DNA of 64,000 nt from Ailanthus altissimus (taxonomy: Eukaryota > Streptophyta > Magnoliopsida > Sapindales > Simaroubaceae). The notes under the pieces were generated by a model, which was not told where the DNA came from, did not search any database, and saw nothing but the letters and a program-made list of their open reading frames with translations. Below, in pieces: positions 60,222 through 64,000 of the stretch (positions within the stretch are counted from its first letter, which is position 1; each line of letters starts with the position of its first letter). Position numbers and translations under genes: made by a program. The stretch covers positions 10,812,501-10,876,500 of the forward strand of contig OX327684.1 of NCBI GenBank assembly GCA_946807835.1, in the 5' to 3' direction.

Positions 60222-60425
60222 TCTAATACCGTATTGATAAGACGGATCATATTTAACATTATCTCATAATGAAAATATTACAATCTGATTAAGAGAGATT
60301 TTATTACATACTCATTTCATCCAAATGAATAATATAGATCATTTATATATAAAGAAATACGCAATCACAATTAACCCCCACCAATAGGGCTTCCATTGTG
60401 ATTATCAGTGTATTTTAATAATCAC
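60221..60425. repeat. further hairpins of the copia leader
   Basis: These are 60221-60243 (GTCTAATAC with GTATTGATAAGAC), 60249-60278 (ATATTTAACATTAT with ATAATGAAAATAT, loop of three), 60312-60328 (TCATTT with AAATGA), 60363-60403 (AATCACAAT with ATTGTGATT) and 60398-60425 (GTGATTAT with ATAATCAC). The last two share 60398-60403 and exclude each other. Confidence 0.6.
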
Positions 60426-60534
60426 ATCATGTTATGAAAACTATTGAAGTACAATACAGCAATAAAATAAGTCAAAACATGATAAATAAATTAAAAAAAA
60501 ATTTCCAAAAACAGTGATGAACGCTGTGGCGCTG

Positions 60535-60915
60535 AAACACGGGCGCTGCAGCGTTCATAAAATTAATCTGGGCGGGGGGCACCCAGAAGTAAGCGCCGCG
60601 GCGCTGGCCAAATAACGGGCTGGCGCTGCAGCGCCATATATCTAGCGCTTCGGCGCTGGCCATAATATCAGCCGGCGCTGCAGTGCCCATATCCTAGCGC
60701 CTCAGCGCTCAATTCCAGTATGTGGGCGCCGCAGCGCTCATAGCCTGTCGCCGGGGCGCTGGCCAAAATTAGGCTGGCGCCGCAGCGACCTTAAGCTAGC
60801 GCCTCAGCGCTGAATTCTTGTATGTGGGCGCCGCAGTGCTCATAGATTGTCGCCGGGGCACTGGCCAAAATTAGGCTGGCGCCGCAGCGACCGTCAGATA
60901 GCGCCTCAGCGCTGG
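60535..60915. repeat. GC-rich dyad array with 102-bp tandem units
   Basis: About fifteen dyads of the type GCGCC-N-GCGCT are spaced by 20-25 bases. TAGCGCCTCAGCGCT recurs at 60695, 60797 and 60899, which defines two full units of 102 bp (60695-60796 and 60797-60898) and the start of a third. More diverged half-units precede them. The block stands out as GC-rich in an AT-rich leader. Confidence 0.85.
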
Positions 60916-61045
60916 ACACTGTTACTGTGTCCGGTGCACTAAAATCAATTTTCTTCTGTTCCGGCACCCAAATCAACCGATTTAAAACATGATCATATAT
61001 CATATAAAAAATATTAAATACCAACATATCCAAGAATTCATAAAA

Positions 61046-61169
61046 TATCAACATGTTCAATCTTAAACATCAACATGCTTGAAATCAAACATCATCATGT
61101 TGTTCATCAATAAAACATCAACATGTTAACTACAACAACATCAAACAGCAAACACCATATCAGCATGCT
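61046..61169. repeat. five copies of YATCANCATGYT beside the primer site
   Basis: The copies start at 61046, 61068, 61090, 61116 and 61158; the last overlaps the primer binding site. Each contains a CATG centre. They lie at the very start of the leader in sense direction. Confidence 0.65.
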
Positions 61170-61178
61170 CTGATACCA
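61167..61178 (-). promoter_or_regulatory. primer binding site, initiator-Met tRNA
   Basis: The minus strand reads TGGTATCAGAGC two bases from the end of the 5' LTR, an exact match to the complement of the plant initiator-Met tRNA 3' end. Confidence 0.93.
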
Positions 61179-61180
61179 CT

Positions 61181-63435
61181 TGTTGTGTGATATGATGTGT
61201 GATGTGTATAGATGTGTATAATTTCAAAAATTAAATACGCAACGGAAGTATTCATACATATTAAACAATATGTAACATATTCAATCATATATGATCATTC
61301 AAGTACATATATATATCTCATATATATATTTCATGCATGATATAAAATGAATAACAAATAAATAACCTACCCGGATATGAAGGTAGCTTTACAAATCTTC
61401 AAGAACTCCAAGCTTTAATTTTGTTGAGCTCACCTTGAAGTGTTCCCTTGCACAATTCTAGTTCACAACTAAATCCGGTGGGATTGTGAAGCTAGAATGG
61501 CAACCTTGAATTTCCAGCAAATGATTGTTTTCACACTTAAAACAATTTGTCCTTATGATTACTACCAAGAGATGAGAAGAATTGGGTATTTTCTATAGTT
61601 CTTTACAACTCTATATGTTGTAGCTTGGTAAGCCTTTGCATTTTCTCTCAACACTTTGAGAAAAACACTTAGGAAAAGCTCTCAATTCTCTCTCTTTTCT
61701 CCTAGAACGAATTTCACTCTATCTTACACACATTGAACTCTTTCAATTCTTTCTTAAGTGCAAAGAATGATTTCTCTTAGTGCTCCACCACCATTTAACC
61801 ATGTTTGCCATTACAAACATTAATCTATCATATTTTTCACTCACCAATTTGATTCAACCAATTGAATCAATTTCTAGAGAGTAAATGGCATTTAATCAAT
61901 GTTAAGTGGTTTTACCACTTCCTTAGTGCATCATTTAAGAATTACAAAGTGGTAAACTTTCCTTATTATTAATAACAAGTGCATTCTCCATTAGTAAATG
62001 GTGTTTGCCACTTATTCCAATTAATAATAATAATTTGATTAATATATAAAATATTAATAATTCAAAACTATTTTGATTATTTACATTTACCATATATGTA
62101 TTTACCAAGCAAGGTAAATAGGTAAATACATGGTAAATAATTTATGGAGCAAAGATTATGTCACTTGTCAATTTCTTATTGGTTAACAACTCTTGTAAAC
62201 CAATAATGTGTTTTACCTTCAATTATTGACAAGTGAATAATAAAAGGAACTTAGAAACATTTTTCATTTTGCTGAAAATTGTTGGATTAATTATTCAATC
62301 CAATTCGTTGCCCCAGTGCACAACGAGTACACTTTATATTGTGAGACTCTCTAGGTCCATGCTCGATTTGTCATATGAAACTATTTCACACGTCCGTGAA
62401 CAATGTCCCACACACATGTTACAGATATTACAAAACGGCGCATTAGACCATACAAGTTGAGGTTATAACATATTCGTATAATCCTTCCATCATAAATATC
62501 CTAGAAGAGCGGAGATATAGATCAACACCGTCAAGTCTCCATGTGCTCAACTATAAACTTATCTCTAGATTTGTATTTCAATAAATAATATCCGTAAACA
62601 CTTTCATGATATTATTTTCCCAAGAAATTCTTGGATGTCTGCTTATGGCCATAAGACTTTCTGAAATACAATCTTAGAGTTACATGATATTTTACTCATC
62701 CAATTGAGTTGATGGATCCCATATCTGTACACACCGGACTCCATGAGCATCGGACCATACCCAGCGACACCCAGCGGTCAGACCATGAAAGGTATCTGAC
62801 ATGTGTGGAACCAAAGTATGATGGATTACTCACAAGTCCATCGTGGCACTCAGGTCTAAGGACCACGAATACTACTCAGCTCGAAAGATCCTCCATTGAC
62901 GGCTTTATGGGATGTCTATTGGAGATCTTTGTGAGTCTGTTCAATATTCAGTCCTTACTGAATACTTGTATCTCTATACGAGTTTCCACTAAACTCATGG
63001 TCTGCTAAGACTAACCATCTGGACTATCTAGATATAGACATACACTGATCTATATATATATTAAGATCTTCACTAGCAGACCCGCATTAGTGAAGGTAGA
63101 TCAGGAACATTAAATTTAAGAACATATTTGCATAACAGCATTTCTTAGCACCATTTGCAACCCATTGCAACTATGTCATTATTAATATATTCTTAGGTCT
63201 TTGTCCCATTTCAGACAAGGCTCTAACTCTTTAGATTTTACTAACTCTTAGTTCTGATCTAAACTCCTTTAGATCAGATCTGAACTCGTTCAGATCATAC
63301 AATGTCTAAAACGTTACAAGCATCTTACCATATTTATAAATAAAATAATTAGTGATATATTGAAATCATAAATGTATAAACATAAAGCAAATATTTATAC
63401 ATAAAAGGGATGGCACGTAAGCACAAATCCCAACA
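61181..63435 (-). repeat. 5' LTR (right) of the copia element
   Basis: It runs from TGTTGTGTGATATGA to AAATCCCAACA (2255 bp), nearly identical to 53480-55733. It abuts the primer binding site on the left and the second TSD copy on the right. Confidence 0.96.
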
Positions 63436-63690
63436 GCAACAACTTAGGGGGTGAACTGGCAAGTCCCATTTGCTACTTGTCAACATCCTAAGCCTAACAC
63501 TTAAGCCCTGTTAACTTTTCGAGAGACGTTAAAACAATTTCTACTTTTCGAGATCTTCTTAGATCAAACTATTCGATCCAGTGCACTAACCTAGTGCTCA
63601 ATAAATACAGCTTATATTGTGAGACTCCCTAAGTTCACACTTATTTGTCTTACCAAACTCTTCTGTAAGTCTATAAACGATGCCCCATAC
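63436..63690 (-). repeat. older copia-type LTR, right part
   Basis: After the TSD, the interrupted LTR from 52708-53479 resumes with ACTTGTCAACATCC, TGCACTAACCTAGTGCTC and TATTGTGAGACTCCC, in the order of 54475-54730 of the young LTR but diverged. It ends abruptly at about 63678-63692 against an Athila-type coding fragment. Confidence 0.7.
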
Positions 63691-64000
63691 ATAATTTCAA
63701 ATGGGAGATTCCAATCCGGTGATTGCATGATAGGAGCGGTGGTGAGTTTGGCAATGAGTGTTCGGAATGCAACGTCTCATGATTTGGTCAGGACAGTATT
63801 TGAAAAGATATGGATCATCCCAATAAAAGTTACATACCTCAATCAAGAACTTACGCTTATCTTGTGCACTCCAGTCAGATGAAAGTTCACCACAAACCAA
63901 ATAATTTACGATATGTGCATACCAAGGTATTTGGCTTATAGCAAAAAGATGTTCATCTGAAAAATCGTCTCGAATGGGTGGCAAATCAGTGGAGTCAGTG
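63684..64000 (-). pseudogene. Athila-type integrase fragment fused to an RNase H fragment
   Basis: From the right edge, the frame 63984-63763 reads DDFSDEHLFAISQIPWYAHI, ANYLV-like VNYLVCGELSSDW, FYWDDPYLFKYC and DQIMRRCIP, the linker and start of the zinc domain of Athila-type integrase. Directly afterwards, in another frame (63768-63684), comes AFRTLIAKLTTAPIMQSPDW with NLPFEIM, the RT/RNase H connection that should lie upstream of integrase. The fragment is therefore rearranged. It continues beyond the window. Confidence 0.75.

Larger units (their letters stand above)
59688..61166 (-). other. long structured 5' leader of the copia element
   Basis: About 1.5 kb separate the primer binding site from the gag ATG, long for a copia element. 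In sense order it holds five short repeats next to the primer site (61169-61046), a GC-rich dyad array (about 60915-60535), and an AT-rich part with at least ten inverted repeats (60425-59751), four of which share a loop motif. No open frame of note is present; the frames at 60472-60690 and 60791-61060 arise from the GC repeats. Confidence 0.75.
53480..63435 (-). mobile_element. full-length young Ty1/copia retrotransposon
   Basis: It is 9956 bp with LTRs of 2254 and 2255 bp and the perfect TSD GCAAC (53475-53479 and 63436-63440). In sense direction (minus): 5' LTR 61181-63435, initiator-Met primer site, a leader of nearly 1.5 kb, gag, protease, integrase, RT, RNase H, polypurine tract and 3' LTR 53480-55733. 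The integrase-before-RT order is diagnostic for copia. By eye the LTRs differ at about 26 positions, mostly C/T or G/A, about 1.2%, so insertion is recent relative to the rest. A TGA in gag, a frameshift in integrase and a TAA in RT disable it. Confidence 0.96.

Overview
The window is plant (angiosperm) nuclear repeat DNA. It is AT-rich and consists almost entirely of nested, mostly decayed LTR retrotransposons. I found no host gene, rRNA, tRNA or CRISPR array and nothing bacterial. The evidence is LTRs bounded by TG...CA, 5-bp target-site duplications (TSDs), initiator-Met primer binding sites, polypurine tracts, and recognisable gag, protease, RT, RNase H and integrase stretches of Ty1/copia and several Ty3/gypsy lineages. 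The sequence does not let me name a species.

Layout, left to right. 1-7869: 5' half of a minus-strand Tekay/Del-like gypsy element. A solo LTR of its own family (1275-4073) sits in its gag, and a foldback/MITE-like cluster (5324-5889) sits in its LTR. 7870-14700: plus-strand, heavily decayed Tat-like gypsy element behind an Athila/Tat-type LTR remnant. 15379-19953: plus-strand 3' end of a Tekay-like element (integrase tail/chromodomain, polypurine tract, 3' LTR) carrying a copia-type solo LTR (17326-19279). 19954-27226: second Tat-like element, with an Athila-type solo LTR in gag (21357-22732) and, after pol, an antisense gene with a frame-preserving 90-bp intron (25999-26817). 27227-41766: plus-strand Athila-like element with gag, pol and env-like remnants. 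A copia-type solo LTR (33467-37678) splits it and itself contains a second, oppositely oriented solo LTR (35190-37350). 41767-52201: full-length minus-strand Tekay-like element inserted in the Athila 3' LTR. 52708-53479 plus 63436-63690: an older copia-type LTR, split by a young full-length copia element (53480-63435, TSD GCAAC, LTRs about 99% identical). 63678-64000: an Athila-type integrase/RNase H fragment in an abnormal order.

Only the copia element keeps long reading frames, and even it has two stop codons and one frameshift. Its unusually long leader (59688-61166) is the most striking region. It holds four stem-loops that share a conserved loop motif on different stems, further hairpins, a GC-rich 102-bp dyad repeat, and a short motif repeated next to the primer binding site. 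A related degenerate 14-bp dyad recurs just upstream of TATA-like boxes in all the Athila/Tat-type LTRs and again before the env-like gene, which suggests a shared promoter module.
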